Shown: positions 43,722 through 52,828 of the stretch, piece after piece
Layout of the letters: each line of letters opens with the position of its first letter
Numbering within the stretch: the stretch's first letter is position 1
Source: Pseudonocardia sp. N23
GTDB taxonomy: Bacteria > Actinomycetota > Actinomycetes > Mycobacteriales > Pseudonocardiaceae
Length of the DNA: 57,050 nucleotides
Assembly (NCBI RefSeq): GCF_002583555.1
Contig: NZ_BEGX01000056.1
Location: 1-57,050 of the forward strand
Reading direction: 5' to 3'
The notes under the pieces: model-generated
Databases searched by the model: none
What the model saw: only the letters and a program-made list of their open reading frames with translations
Told to the model about the DNA's origin: nothing
Made by a program: the position numbers and the translations under genes

Positions 43722-44152
43722 CCCCGCGCGTGGTGCTTCGCGCCGGGCTGCTGGTGCTCGGCGTGACCCAGGCCGTCGTCGGGCTGTGGGCGCTGCCCGC
43801 GCCACGCTCGTTCTACGACGGCTTCCCCGCACCCGGCCACCACTGGGTGTCGGCGCTGCCGCCCTACAACGAGCACCTGGTCCGCGACGTCGGCGCGCTC
43901 AGCCTCGCGCTGACGGTCCTGCTCGTCGCGGCGGCGGTCTGGCTGGACCGCCGGCTCGTCGCGATCACGCTCGTGGTGTTCGCCGTCTGGACGGTCCCGC
44001 ACGTCGTGTTCCACAGCGTCCACCTGCACGGTTTCTCCGTGCTCGACGCGACGGCGCAGACGGTCGGGTTCGCGGTCGAGGTGGTCGTCGCGGCGGTGCT
44101 CGCGGTCGTGCTGGTGCGGTCGAAGGCGCCCGCCGTTCACTCGTCCGAATGA
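43718..44152 (+). CDS. Four-helix membrane protein, likely co-transcribed with the epimerase-like gene
   Basis: A 144-residue protein with helices at about residues 8-25, 56-76, 80-98 and 112-134. A periplasmic-side segment WALPAPRSFYDGFPAPGHHWVSALPPYNEHL is conserved in similar actinobacterial proteins of unknown function. Its GTG overlaps the preceding stop (GTGA), so it belongs to the sigma-controlled operon. It has a His-rich loop (HVVFHSVHLHG), possibly metal or haem related; this is speculation. Confidence 0.8.
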   Translation: MTPRVVLRAGLLVLGVTQAVVGLWALPAPRSFYDGFPAPGHHWVSALPPYNEHLVRDVGALSLALTVLLVAAAVWLDRRLVAITLVVFAVWTVPHVVFHSVHLHGFSVLDATAQTVGFAVEVVVAAVLAVVLVRSKAPAVHSSE

Positions 44153-44222
44153 TGTAGCGGTGACACGCCGGTCGGGCCTCCGGATGCGGTAACACCGGCG
44201 GCCCGGCGGGAGATGACGGGGT

Positions 44223-44414
44223 ATGAACATGCTGACCGACGTCTTCACCGTCCTCGCCGGCGGCGCCGGCATCGTCATGCTGCTGGCCATGGCGGCCCTG
44301 CCCCTCTACGCCGACGCGGTCGGCCGCGTCGAGGCCGACGCCCCGCTCATCCCGCAGCCGCGGCGCGCGCCCGAGTCGTTCGACGCCATCGCCCCGCACT
44401 CCGTCGCCGCCTGA
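44223..44414 (+). CDS. Small single-pass membrane protein (63 residues)
   Basis: One hydrophobic helix (FTVLAGGAGIVMLLAMAALP) is followed by a short polar tail rich in Pro and acidic residues. ATG 44223 has GGGAGATGACGGGG upstream. It is short and unrecognised. Codon use fits the genome. Confidence 0.55.
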   Translation: MNMLTDVFTVLAGGAGIVMLLAMAALPLYADAVGRVEADAPLIPQPRRAPESFDAIAPHSVAA

Positions 44415-44499
44415 CCCTCGGTCCCCCTGGCCGGCGCTTCTCAGCCGGCTCCCAGCTCGTTCGCAGCCGCGCCACGGCCTCGGGGGCCACCGTGGGGTG

Positions 44500-44631
44500 A
44501 TGACCCTCCACGACCTCCTGACCTGGTCCGCCGTCTCCGTCGCCGTCCTGCTGTTCGCCGTGATGACGATGGTCCCGCTGCTCGTCGACCGCGACGAACG
44601 CGCACCCGTCCGGCTACCGTCGCGACGATGA
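44500..44631 (+). CDS. Small single-pass membrane protein (43 residues)
   Basis: MTLHDLLTWSAVSVAVLLF and the rest of the helix (to MTMVPLLV) are followed by a charged tail DRDERAPVRLPSRR. Its layout (helix then short charged tail) parallels the 63-residue protein 85 bases upstream. It ends by overlapping the VOC start (ATGA). A plausible but unproven tiny gene. Confidence 0.5.
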   Translation: MTLHDLLTWSAVSVAVLLFAVMTMVPLLVDRDERAPVRLPSRR

Positions 44632-45005
44632 CCGGTCCGAACCCGCGCCCACGCCTGTCGGTCGTCGCGCTCGACTGCCCCGACGCCGAAGCCCTCGTCC
44701 GCTTCTACTCCGAGCTCACGGGCTGGCCCGTCGCCGCCGACTCCGAGGACGACTGGTGGGAGCTGGTCGCCGAGGGCCCGGTCACGATCGCCTGCCAGGT
44801 CGTCGACGGCTACCGCGCCCCGGTGTGGCCCTCCCAGGAGCACCCGCAGCAGGTCCACCTCGACTTCGACGTCCCCGATCTCGACGCCGGCGAGGCGTTC
44901 GTCCTCGGCATCGGGGCGACCAAGGCCGGGGTCCAGCCCGGCGAGACGTTCCGCGTGTACCTCGACCCGGTCGGCCACCCGTTCTGCCTGGTCCTCGCGA
45001 AGTGA
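44628..45005 (+). CDS. VOC (glyoxalase-like) domain protein
   Basis: A 125-residue single-domain protein. RLSVVALDCPDAEALVRFYS, the central VHLDFDVPDLDAGEAF and the final DPVGHPFCLV give the VOC fold with His and Glu/Asp positions seen in the Glyoxalase_6 group. TACCGT (44615-44620) ends 7 bases before ATG 44628, a probable leaderless promoter inside the tiny upstream gene. The substrate is unknown; resistance or aldehyde metabolism are both possible. Confidence 0.82.
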   Translation: MTGPNPRPRLSVVALDCPDAEALVRFYSELTGWPVAADSEDDWWELVAEGPVTIACQVVDGYRAPVWPSQEHPQQVHLDFDVPDLDAGEAFVLGIGATKAGVQPGETFRVYLDPVGHPFCLVLAK

Positions 45006-45048
45006 GCCGTCCGACCGGCACGCGCCCGGTCCGCATAGACTCGGACCC

Positions 45049-46947
45049 GTGGCAGGGCGGATCCGGGACAGCGACATCGTGGAGGTCCGCGACCGCGCCC
45101 GGATCGACGAGGTCGTCGGCGAGTACGTCGCGCTCCGCCGTGCGGGCGCCGGGTCGCTGAAGGGCCTGTGCCCCTTCCACGACGAGAAGTCACCGTCGTT
45201 CAACGTGCGGCCCACCCACGGCACCTTCCACTGCTTCGGCTGCGGCGAAGGCGGCAGCGTCATCGACTTCGTCATGAAGATCGAGGTCGTCGGGTTCGTC
45301 GAGGCCGTCGAACGGCTGGCCGACAAGGTCGGCATCCGGCTCAACTACGAGGGCGGAGGCTCGTCGGTCCAGCGCGACCGCGGCACCCGGTCCCGGCTGC
45401 TCGAGGCCAACAAGAAGGCAGCCGAGTACTACGCCGAGCAGCTGCGCAGCCCGGAGGCCGCGCCCGCGATCGCGTTCCTCACCGGCCGCGGCTTCGACTC
45501 CGCGGCCGCGGCCACCTTCGGCTGCGGGTACGCCCCCGCCGGCTGGGACGGTCTGACCAAGCACCTGCTCGCCGCCGGCTTCACCCTCGACGAGCTGATG
45601 AAGGCCGGGCTCACCAAGGAGGGGCGCCGCGGCCCGATCGACCGGTTCCACCGCCGGCTGCTGTGGCCGATCCGCGACCTCGGCGGTGAGGTCGTCGGGT
45701 TCGGCGCGCGCCGGCTGTTCGACGACGACCAGATAGAGGCCAAGTACCTCAACACCTCCGACACCAGCGTCTACCACAAGACGAAGGTGCTGTTCGGGCT
45801 CGACCTGGCCAAACGCGAGATCGCGAAGCGGCGCCAGGTCGTCGTCGTCGAGGGCTACACCGACGTCATGGCCATGCACCTCGCCGGCGTGCCCACGGCT
45901 GTCGCCTCCTGCGGGACGGCCTTCGGCGCCGACCACGTCTCGGTGATCCGCCGGCTCATCGGCGACGACTCGTTCGACCTCGGCGAGGTCATCTACACCT
46001 TCGACGGTGACGCCGCCGGTCAGGCCGCCGCGCTCAAGGCGTTCGAGGGCGACCAGAGCTTCGCCGCGCAGACGTTCGTCTCGATCGCCCCCGACGGCCA
46101 GGACCCCTGCGAGCTGCGCCAGTCCGGCGGCGACACCGCGGTGCGTGACCTCGTCGCCCGCCGCGAACCGCTGTTCGAGTTCGCGATCCGCTCCATGCTG
46201 CGCGACCACGACCTCGACACCGCCGAGGGTCGCGTCGCCGCCCTGCAGCGCTGCGTCCCGCTCGTCGCCCGGATCCGCCGCGAGGATCTTCGCGACGAGT
46301 ACGCCCGGCGCCTCGCCGGCTGGACCAGCTGGGACGACATCGCGATGGTCGTCCGCCGCGTCCGCGAGACCGCCGGCGCCCCCGCCGAGGCAGGCCGCGG
46401 CCGCCGGTCGACCCCCGCGGTCGCCCCGCCGCCGAAGGACGACCCGCGGCTGCACCTGCAGCGCGAGGCCGTGAAGGCGGCCCTGCAGGAGCCCGCCGTC
46501 GCCGGCCCCGCCTACGACGAGCTGCCCGAGGCCGCCTTCACCCATCCCGCGTTCGCCGTCGTGCACCGCGCCGTCGCCGCCGCCGGTGGCGTGTGCGGCG
46601 GGATGTCCGGGCAGGCGTGGATCGAGGCCGTCGGCACCGAGTGCACCCCCGAGGTCCGCGGGCTCGTCCACGAGCTCGCCGTCGAACCCATGCAGCTGCC
46701 CCGCAAGTCCGGGCGTGCCAGCAACAACGGCAACGGCCTCACCGACGAGGCCCGCTACGTCGGCAGCGTCGTCGCCGGGGTGCGGCTCGCGCTCGTCGAG
46801 TCGCAGATCGCCGAGCTCAAGGCGAGGCTGCAGCGCACCAACCCCGTCGAGGAAGCCGACGCCTACCACCAGCTCTTCGGCGACCTCGTCCCCCTGGAGC
46901 AGTACCGGATCGCGTTGCGCGACAAGGCGATGGGAGCCGCCGTCTGA
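45049..46947 (+). CDS. dnaG: DNA primase
   Basis: A 632-residue primase. The N-terminal zinc domain contains [15 protein letters not shown] ... HCFGCGEGG (CHC2). The TOPRIM core contains [16 protein letters not shown] and [11 protein letters not shown]-terminal helicase-binding domain follows a Pro/Arg linker. -10 TAGACT (45036-45041) ends 7 bases before the GTG, so the mRNA is probably leaderless. It is co-oriented with and touching the next gene (TGATG). Confidence 0.97.
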   Translation: MAGRIRDSDIVEVRDRARIDEVVGEYVALRRAGAGSLKGLCPFHDEKSPSFNVRPTHGTFHCFGCGEGGSVIDFVMKIEVVGFVEAVERLADKVGIRLNYEGGGSSVQRDRGTRSRLLEANKKAAEYYAEQLRSPEAAPAIAFLTGRGFDSAAAATFGCGYAPAGWDGLTKHLLAAGFTLDELMKAGLTKEGRRGPIDRFHRRLLWPIRDLGGEVVGFGARRLFDDDQIEAKYLNTSDTSVYHKTKVLFGLDLAKREIAKRRQVVVVEGYTDVMAMHLAGVPTAVASCGTAFGADHVSVIRRLIGDDSFDLGEVIYTFDGDAAGQAAALKAFEGDQSFAAQTFVSIAPDGQDPCELRQSGGDTAVRDLVARREPLFEFAIRSMLRDHDLDTAEGRVAALQRCVPLVARIRREDLRDEYARRLAGWTSWDDIAMVVRRVRETAGAPAEAGRGRRSTPAVAPPPKDDPRLHLQREAVKAALQEPAVAGPAYDELPEAAFTHPAFAVVHRAVAAAGGVCGGMSGQAWIEAVGTECTPEVRGLVHELAVEPMQLPRKSGRASNNGNGLTDEARYVGSVVAGVRLALVESQIAELKARLQRTNPVEEADAYHQLFGDLVPLEQYRIALRDKAMGAAV

Positions 46948-47474
46948 TGGGCCTGCTCGACCGCATCACCCGTGCCGTCACCGGACGCGGCGGGCTCCCC
47001 GCCGACTTCGACGGCACCCTCGAACCCGACGAGAACGTCGTCGCCGTCGCCGAGGTCGCCGGCGGTGGGCACGTCGTCGTCACGTCCTGGGGGATCTGGC
47101 TGCCCGGCGAGTCGTCACGGCGCATCGGCTGGCACCTCGTGAGCAAGGCCGTGTGGGGCGACGGCACCCTCGTCGTCACCGAGGCCACCGAGGAGGTGGC
47201 CGACGGCGTCGTGCTGCTCACCGACCTGCCCCCGCTGCGGCTGCGCCTCGACGAGCCGGGCAAGGTCCCGGCAGCCGTGCACACCCGCGTCACCGGCTCG
47301 ATCCGGTCGCGGCATCGTCGCGACCTGCCCGGCGGTGGCGGCGTGTGGTTCCTGCAGCGCAGGATCCCGGGTGTCGACGGCTCCGTCCTGCAGGTCCGCG
47401 CCGACCCCGGCACCGACGCCGAGCTGGTGCGCCGTCTGGCCGTCGACGTGGCCAGGAAGGCGCACCAGGCATGA
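46947..47474 (+). CDS. Conserved protein of unknown function downstream of dnaG
   Basis: A 175-residue, mostly beta protein ([27 protein letters not shown]) lacking signal and helices. It resembles the proteins of unknown function often found downstream of dnaG in actinobacteria. Its ATG shares one base with the dnaG stop; its own stop overlaps the methyltransferase start. No active-site pattern is seen. Confidence 0.75.
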   Translation: MGLLDRITRAVTGRGGLPADFDGTLEPDENVVAVAEVAGGGHVVVTSWGIWLPGESSRRIGWHLVSKAVWGDGTLVVTEATEEVADGVVLLTDLPPLRLRLDEPGKVPAAVHTRVTGSIRSRHRRDLPGGGGVWFLQRRIPGVDGSVLQVRADPGTDAELVRRLAVDVARKAHQA

Positions 47475-48229
47475 GCCGCACCACCTGGGACCCCGCGCTC
47501 TACCTGACCTTCGACGACGCCCGCTCCCGCCCGTTCTTCGATCTGGTCGCCCGGATCGGAGCCGACGCGCCCCGCCGCGTCGTCGACCTCGGGTGCGGGC
47601 CCGGCCACCTCACCGAGGTCCTCGCGCGCCGCTGGCCCGACGCCGCCGTCGAGGCCGTCGACTCCTCGCCCGAGATGGTCGCCGCCGCCCGCGAGCGCGG
47701 CATCGACGCGGTACTCACCGACGTCGGGTCCTGGACGCCCCGCCCCGACACCGACGTCGTCGTCACCAACGCGGTGCTGCAGTGGGTGCCCACCCATCCC
47801 GAGCTGCTCGCGCGCTGGGTCGAGATGCTTCCGCCCGGAGCCTGGTTCGCGATGCAGGTGCCCGGCAACTTCGGAGCGCCGTCGCACGCGCTGTCCCGCG
47901 ACCTCGCCGACAGGCGCGGGCTCACGCTGCGCGATGAGCTGGCCGTGCGCGAGCCCGCCGACTACGCCTCGATCCTCGGCGGCCCCGACGTCGACGTGGA
48001 CGTGTGGGAGACGACCTACCTGCAGCGACTCACCGGCGACGATCCCGTCCTGACCTGGATCACCGCCACCGCCCTGCGTCCCGTCCGCGACGCCCTCGAC
48101 GACGACGCCTACGCCGACTTCCGTGCCGAGCTCGCCCCGCTGCTGCGGGAGGCCTACCCGGTGCGACCCGACGGCACGACGTGGCTCCCGTTCCGCCGCA
48201 TCTTCGCGGTGGCGCACAAGCGATCCTGA
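47471..48229 (+). CDS. Trans-aconitate 2-methyltransferase-like SAM methyltransferase
   Basis: A 252-residue class I methyltransferase. Motif I is [20 protein letters not shown]. Motif II/III positions are visible ([36 protein letters not shown]). The N-terminal [20 protein letters not shown] is the Tam family opening. Tam esterifies trans-aconitate, relieving aconitase inhibition. ATG 47471 overlaps the upstream stop. It converges on the truncated ATPase gene. Confidence 0.92.
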   Translation: MSRTTWDPALYLTFDDARSRPFFDLVARIGADAPRRVVDLGCGPGHLTEVLARRWPDAAVEAVDSSPEMVAAARERGIDAVLTDVGSWTPRPDTDVVVTNAVLQWVPTHPELLARWVEMLPPGAWFAMQVPGNFGAPSHALSRDLADRRGLTLRDELAVREPADYASILGGPDVDVDVWETTYLQRLTGDDPVLTWITATALRPVRDALDDDAYADFRAELAPLLREAYPVRPDGTTWLPFRRIFAVAHKRS

Positions 48230-48813
48230 GCCGGCGCGCAGGAAGAACGACGACCGCTCCCGCCCGGCGCCCGGCCCACCCGCAACGCCCCGCCCAGCGC
48301 CGACTCGCTCGACCGCGTCGAGAACCGGAACGACCGCGACCCGCCCTCGGCGTTGAAACCCGCCGCCACGGCGATGGCCTCGACAAGCGTGGATTTTCCG
48401 GACCCGTTCTCGCCCACCAGGAACGTCACGCCCGCCCCGAGCTCCAGCCGTCGGCCCCGCAGGGCGGCGACGACGGGAAGATCGAACGGATAGCCCGTCG
48501 ACGGGGCAGCCTGTCCGGGACAGTCGGCGTCGTCTGGGGCGGGGTCTGGGTCGGAGTCGGCGGCGGGTCTGCCGGACGCCGGGTCTGTGGCCGCGGGAGT
48601 GTCGGGCCCGGGTCTGCCGGCCGCTGGGTTGCCGGCGGCGGGGCTGTCGGGCCCGGGTCTGGCGGCCGCCGGACCGTCGGCGTTGCCGGGCACGGGGCTG
48701 TCGGCGTCGGGGCTGCCGGTTTCCGAGCTGTCGGCTCGAGGGGTGTCGGGCTCCGGCTGGGTGAGCGCCTCCGCGACCGCGGCTTCGTCGATCTCGACGT
48801 ACCGCAGGTAGAC
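48230..48813 (-). pseudogene. Truncated AAA ATPase with an inserted Pro/Asp/Ser-rich repeat
   Basis: The N-terminal part of an AAA (ABC-type) ATPase reads YLRYVEID ... [19 protein letters not shown], then Walker [21 protein letters not shown] and [20 protein letters not shown]. Shortly after, the frame breaks (the next family segment, SSFFLRA, is in another frame) and homology stops at the methyltransferase gene. The signature, Walker B and all later parts are gone. No start codon is seen before 48813. About 75 residues of [14 protein letters not shown] repeats (48524-48765) split the N-terminus. Confidence 0.75.
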
Positions 48814-48854
48814 CGCCGGACCTCCCGGTGTACCCCGCGATGCCCGGCGCGACG

Positions 48855-49064
48855 TCAGTGGCCGCGCCCGTTCGACGACGCGTCTGCGTGCCGGTTGCCG
48901 GTGACGGCTTCCTCGACCCGTGCCCGCACCACCCCCGCCGCGCCCTGGACGGCGGGATGGTCGGTGAGGCGTTGGTACGTCCGCACCAGCTGGTCGTAGC
49001 GCTCGTGCCCGGCCCGCGCCCCCAGCACGTACCCGACGGCCGCACCCAACAAGAACATCAGCAT
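48855..49064 (-). CDS. YtxH-like small membrane-associated protein
   Basis: A 69-residue protein. [29 protein letters not shown] is the glycine-rich short helix plus (R/Q)YDQ segment of the YtxH-like family common in actinobacteria. The rest is a helical, charged tail. ATG 49064 fits. The function is unknown; stress association is known only in Firmicutes. Confidence 0.8.
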   Translation of the reverse strand: MLMFLLGAAVGYVLGARAGHERYDQLVRTYQRLTDHPAVQGAAGVVRARVEEAVTGNRHADASSNGRGH

Positions 49065-49216
49065 GTCGCCTCCGCAGGTCGTCCGTGTCGATCCCCATCC
49101 TGCCCCAGCCGCAGGTCCGCTGGTTGCCGTGGCGGACGTGGCCCCCCGGGGGATGCGGCCGAACGGGTGCGCTAAAGTTTGCGAGTCGGAAGGGCGGCGC
49201 CCGACCGGCAGAGCGG

Positions 49217-49289
49217 TCCTCCGTAGCTCAATTGGCAGAGCATGCGACTGTTAATCGCAGGGTTACTGGTTCGAGTCCAGTCGGAGGAG
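49217..49289 (+). tRNA. tRNA-Asn (anticodon GTT)
   Basis: A 73-base tRNA. The acceptor arms TCCTCCG and CGGAGGA pair fully. The anticodon stem TGCGA/TCGCA has loop CTGTTAA with anticodon GTT (49250-49252). The T-arm is ACTGG-TTCGAGT-CCAGT. CCA is not encoded. Its 3' end is the integration target of the adjacent mobile element, whose integrase ends 42 bases downstream. Confidence 0.97.
49262..49289 (+). other. Probable attL core (3' part of tRNA-Asn)
   Basis: Elements of this type recombine at the T-arm and acceptor end of tRNA genes and restore them on integration. The exact core cannot be set because attR lies outside the window and no second copy of this 3' sequence was noticed here. Confidence 0.45.
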
Positions 49290-49331
49290 CTTTCTCCCAG
49301 CTCAGAGGCCTAGCCCGAGCCGGTATGAAGA

Positions 49332-50525
49332 TCACGCCCCTCCTTTACCCCCATCTTTGTGGGGCTTCTTCGGCGTGGCGGTGATCGCCTCCAGGACAGC
49401 GGCGGCGCCCGTCTTCGCGACCTTCCGGCCGAAGTAGTTGTCCTGGGTCATGGAGACCTTGGCGTGGCCGAGCTGGTCGGCTGCGGCCCGGGCGCTCAGC
49501 CCCGCAGCATCCATCAACGTGGCGACGGTCTTGCGGTAGACGTGCGAGGTCACCCACGAGTAGCCGGCCGCCGCGAAGACGACCCGGAGATCGGCCTGGG
49601 TGTTCGACGGGTCGCGTAGGCCGCCCATCGGCGCGGTGAACACGACGCCCCACTCGTTGGCCGTGGCGTGCGCTCTCCGGGCCTTGAGCATGGTGACCGC
49701 CCACGTCGGCAGTTCCAACGTCCGGAAGCCACTGCGGCTCTTGGTGCGCCACTTGAGGACCAGCCCAGTACCCGGGACCCGGACGACCGTTCCACGGACC
49801 TCCACGGTGCCTGCGTCGAGGTCCAGGGCATCCCACGTGACCGCGCACGCCTCGCCGATCCGTAGGCCGGTCGCGAGCATGAAGTCCGTCAGCTCCACGA
49901 CGTCCCACTCGATCGCCTTCTCGCTCGCCGCGATCTTTCCGCGCAGCTCGCGGGCCTGGTCGAGCGTGAGCGACTTCGCGGACGATGTCTCACTCTCGAT
50001 CCGGCCCACGTCGCGCACGGGGTTGCGGTCGAGCGCGTCGTGCCGGACTGCCAGACCGACCATGCCGCTCAGCACCGTCCGCGTGGTCTTGGCCGCCGCG
50101 GTCCCGTAGCGATCGTGGACGTCGGCGACGAGCTGGTCGAGGCGCGAGACCGTCAGCTCGCGGACGCGGAGCTGGCCCAGCCCTGCCTTGACGTGCCGGT
50201 CGAAGCGGTACCGGTACTGATGGGCGGTGGTGGGTGAGCGCTTCCCCTGGGCGACGGCCCGGTCGATCTCGGCGAGCCAGAGCGAGCCGAGAGCGGCCAC
50301 CTTGGTGTCGCCGCTGATCTCACCGGCGAGAGCGGTGCGTCCGCGGTCCCGTAGCGCCAGCTTGAGGCGCTGCTCGGCGGCGGCTCTGCTGGTGCCCGTG
50401 CGTTCGACCTCGCGGACGACACCGTCGTGGTCACGGAACTTGGTGCGAGCCCGCCACCGTCGCTGACCGAGCCGGTAGAGCCTGATCTGCCCGTGCGTGC
50501 CGATCGGCAGCGGCGGGCGGGCCAT
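49332..50525 (-). CDS. int: Tyrosine site-specific integrase
   Basis: A 397-residue recombinase. An AP2-like N-terminal part is followed by a SAM-like core-binding domain (SPTTAHQYRYRFDRHVKAG ... LRVRELTVSRLDQLV). The catalytic domain has Arg I in MLATGLRIGEACAVTW, the His/Arg pair in SHVYRKTVATLMD, His III in QLGHAKVSM and the nucleophile Tyr in QDNYFGR. ATG 50525 shares one base with the xis stop (TGATG). It integrates the element into the tRNA-Asn 42 bases away. Confidence 0.96.
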   Translation of the reverse strand: MARPPLPIGTHGQIRLYRLGQRRWRARTKFRDHDGVVREVERTGTSRAAAEQRLKLALRDRGRTALAGEISGDTKVAALGSLWLAEIDRAVAQGKRSPTTAHQYRYRFDRHVKAGLGQLRVRELTVSRLDQLVADVHDRYGTAAAKTTRTVLSGMVGLAVRHDALDRNPVRDVGRIESETSSAKSLTLDQARELRGKIAASEKAIEWDVVELTDFMLATGLRIGEACAVTWDALDLDAGTVEVRGTVVRVPGTGLVLKWRTKSRSGFRTLELPTWAVTMLKARRAHATANEWGVVFTAPMGGLRDPSNTQADLRVVFAAAGYSWVTSHVYRKTVATLMDAAGLSARAAADQLGHAKVSMTQDNYFGRKVAKTGAAAVLEAITATPKKPHKDGGKGGA

Positions 50526-50707
50526 CACGCCACGTCCTTGCGCAACGAGGCGACCCAGGCGCGAACCTCCTCGGGCACGAACCGGACGTGCTTGCCGATG
50601 CGCGTGCCGGGAGGTCCGTAGTTCTTGGTGCGCCACTGGTAGATCGTCTGGACAGGGATGTCGAGGTACTGCGCGACGTCCTTCGGACCCCACAGCCGCT
50701 CGTTCAC
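50525..50707 (-). CDS. xis: Excisionase (MerR/AlpA-like helix-turn-helix)
   Basis: A 60-residue protein. LWGPKDVAQYLDIPVQTIYQ ... TRIGKHVRFVPEEVRAWV is the winged-helix excisionase type used by AICEs. GTG 50707 overlaps the rep stop (GTGA). It is too short for default gene finders but strongly supported by context between rep and int. Confidence 0.93.
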   Translation of the reverse strand: MNERLWGPKDVAQYLDIPVQTIYQWRTKNYGPPGTRIGKHVRFVPEEVRAWVASLRKDVA

Positions 50708-52041
50708 GTCGTCCTCCTGGTGGTGCGCTGCTCTCGGATGCGTTCGGCGTGGGCGATGGCGAGTTCGCGGTCGGTCTGGGTGTGGTGGCCGATGCCGACG
50801 AGGTGCCAGTCGTTGACGACGATCACGGGCTCGTCGGGTGGGTGGCCGAGTCGTTCGAGGTGCTCGGCGAGGCGCCAGGTGCGCTGGTCGTGGCGGATGG
50901 CGCGGAACGTCGTGGAGTAGCGGCGGCTCTTGGTGAGGAAGTGCCCGCGGAAGCCGAGCATGTGGGCCCATTTGCGGAGATTGAGCGCGGCGTAGGCGTC
51001 GAGGCCGCCGAGGTGCCAGGCGGTCTCGATGATGCGGCGGTGGTGGGGGTGCAGGCGCAGGTGGTCGAGGTGGGTCAAGGATCGGATGGGGCGGTCGGGG
51101 TGGTCGTCGGTCTTGCCGGTGCCCTTGGTGGCGTACTTGGCGATGTAGCCGGCCAATCGCTGGTCGGTGATCTCGCCGGTCTCGTCGGTGACGTCGGCGG
51201 CGGCCTGGGCGTTGATCCGGCGGACGTCGACCTGGGTTCCCCAGCGCAGCGTCAGCGGTGCGCCGTCGGGGCTGTCGACGTCGACGGTGACGCTGCGGGC
51301 GGCGGCGGTGACTGCGTCGCGCAGCAGCTCGTGGGTGGCGCCTGAGGGCGGCGGGTCGGTGGGTCCGTCGGGGCCGTCGAGGCGGATGGCGGCGTGGAAG
51401 TGGACCAGCCCGCGACGCTGGTACTCGGCGACCTTGGCGTAGGAGAGACGGGCGCGGGCGGTGAACTCGCGGGTGGTCCAGCCCAGCGCGTTGGCGAGGG
51501 TGCGGCGCAGGGCGATGGTGAAGCGATGCCAGAGCTTCCCGGCGTGTGCCTGCCAGAGGACCGACCCGGTGTAGTCGTAGGTGTCGGGGTCCAGCGGTGT
51601 GCCGAGGTCGGGGTCGTGGTCGCGGTGGTGGCGCTCGCACGGGCAGGGGATCACTCGGCCGCGGGTCGAGAGGCGCCGGGAGTGGACCGGCCCGAACGAC
51701 GGCGCGGTGAGGGTGAGGAACAGGCGGGGCCGGTCGGTGACGGTGGTCGGGACGCCCTTCTCCCCGCCCGCGAGTCCGGCGCGGATGAGGTGGAAGGCAT
51801 TGGCGGCGTAGCGGTCCGAGCAGGCCGGGCAGACGGTCTCGCGCCGGTTCCCGCACGGCGCCCAGACCTCGCCGGTGCGCTGAGTGAGGACCCGCCCGTC
51901 CTGGGCGGTGACGGTGGAGGAGCCGCGCAGCCTGACGGGGTGGGCGCATCCGCCGGTGGCTTCCATGCGGGCGCGCCAGATCGGGTAGTCGAAGGCTCGA
52001 AGCCGCGCGGTGAGCGCGGTGTCGGTGTCGTGAGTGCTCAT
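50704..52041 (-). CDS. Replication initiator protein (RepSA-like HUH protein)
   Basis: A 445-residue protein. Zinc-type Cys pairs are found near the start (APCGNRRETVCPACSDRYA) and at CPCERHH. The HUH metal motif appears as LVHFHA (residues 212-217) and the catalytic tyrosine motif as GYIAKYATK (298-306). These mark a rolling-circle initiator, as in pSAM2 RepSA. ATG 52041 overlaps the preceding stop (ATGA). The C-terminal 30 residues are basic. Confidence 0.9.
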   Translation of the reverse strand: MSTHDTDTALTARLRAFDYPIWRARMEATGGCAHPVRLRGSSTVTAQDGRVLTQRTGEVWAPCGNRRETVCPACSDRYAANAFHLIRAGLAGGEKGVPTTVTDRPRLFLTLTAPSFGPVHSRRLSTRGRVIPCPCERHHRDHDPDLGTPLDPDTYDYTGSVLWQAHAGKLWHRFTIALRRTLANALGWTTREFTARARLSYAKVAEYQRRGLVHFHAAIRLDGPDGPTDPPPSGATHELLRDAVTAAARSVTVDVDSPDGAPLTLRWGTQVDVRRINAQAAADVTDETGEITDQRLAGYIAKYATKGTGKTDDHPDRPIRSLTHLDHLRLHPHHRRIIETAWHLGGLDAYAALNLRKWAHMLGFRGHFLTKSRRYSTTFRAIRHDQRTWRLAEHLERLGHPPDEPVIVVNDWHLVGIGHHTQTDRELAIAHAERIREQRTTRRTT

Positions 52042-52613
52042 CCGTAGACCTCGTGTTCGTGTTCGATCTCGACGGGGTCGGCGCGGAAGCCGTGGTGGCG
52101 GGCGAGGCGTTCGGCGCCTGCGCGATAGGAGCGGGCTCGGCCGAGGACGTCGCCGTGTTCGGTCTCGACCAGGTAGGTGCCGTCCTGGCGGACGATCGAG
52201 CCGGAGAAGTCGGCGGCGCCGCAGGTGACCAGGCCGTGGCCGGGGCGGACGACGTCGACGTGGACGAGGACCCGGTCCCCGGGTGCGGGTCCGGTGGTCG
52301 CGGTGGCGGCGACGTCGACGAGGGTCGCCTGCTCGGGTTCGGGGCGGCCGTCGAGCTGGACGGGAACCCGGGCGCCGGGGATGAGTCGTCCGGCGGCGAG
52401 CAGGTGGTGCACGGTGGCGGCTTCGTCGGGGCGGGTGGGGATGGCGAACTCGGCGGCGCGGGTGCCGATCGCGCGGGTGTGGACCTTCTCGGCGATCCCG
52501 ACCAGGACGTATCCGGGGTCGTGGGCGTCGCGCAGGACGCGGTCGGTGAGGTCGTCGTCGAACAGCAGCGCTTGGCCGGCCGATTCGCTCTGGTGAGCTG
52601 GGCGGCGGGTCAT
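52038..52613 (-). CDS. AICE protein of unknown function (191 residues)
   Basis: A soluble, acidic protein with no known motif. It opens with SAGQALLFDDDLTDRVLRDAHD, has HVDVVRPGHGLVTCGAADFSG in the middle and ends with a His/Glu cluster (EIEHEHEVYG). ATG 52613 overlaps the preceding stop, GTG 52625 being the other choice. The position between a small membrane protein and rep suggests a role in replication or transfer; nothing in the sequence shows it. Confidence 0.72.
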   Translation of the reverse strand: MTRRPAHQSESAGQALLFDDDLTDRVLRDAHDPGYVLVGIAEKVHTRAIGTRAAEFAIPTRPDEAATVHHLLAAGRLIPGARVPVQLDGRPEPEQATLVDVAATATTGPAPGDRVLVHVDVVRPGHGLVTCGAADFSGSIVRQDGTYLVETEHGDVLGRARSYRAGAERLARHHGFRADPVEIEHEHEVYG

Positions 52614-52828
52614 CGGGTCCACCACCAGCCATGACGTGCCTCAGCCGACCACTCGGCGGCGAGCGCGCGGGTGGCCTGAACCTCGATCGCGACCGCGGCG
52701 AGGGTGACGCCCCAGAACCAGCCCGAACCGGTGCCGAGGAACAGCCAGCACACCCCGACGGCGACCGCGAGCGCCGCGGTGAGCTTGAGCCAGGTGATCG
52801 CGGCCCATCCGGTGACGGCCCACATCAC
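52610..52828 (-). CDS. Small two-helix membrane protein of the AICE (Spd-like)
   Basis: A 72-residue protein with hydrophobic segments WLKLTAALAVAVGVCWLFLG and WFWGVTLAAVAIEV. Small membrane proteins next to tra genes (SpdB-like) assist intramycelial spread in Streptomyces elements; this similarity is by position and type only. GTG 52828 overlaps the translocase stop. Confidence 0.75.
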   Translation of the reverse strand: MMWAVTGWAAITWLKLTAALAVAVGVCWLFLGTGSGWFWGVTLAAVAIEVQATRALAAEWSAEARHGWWWTR

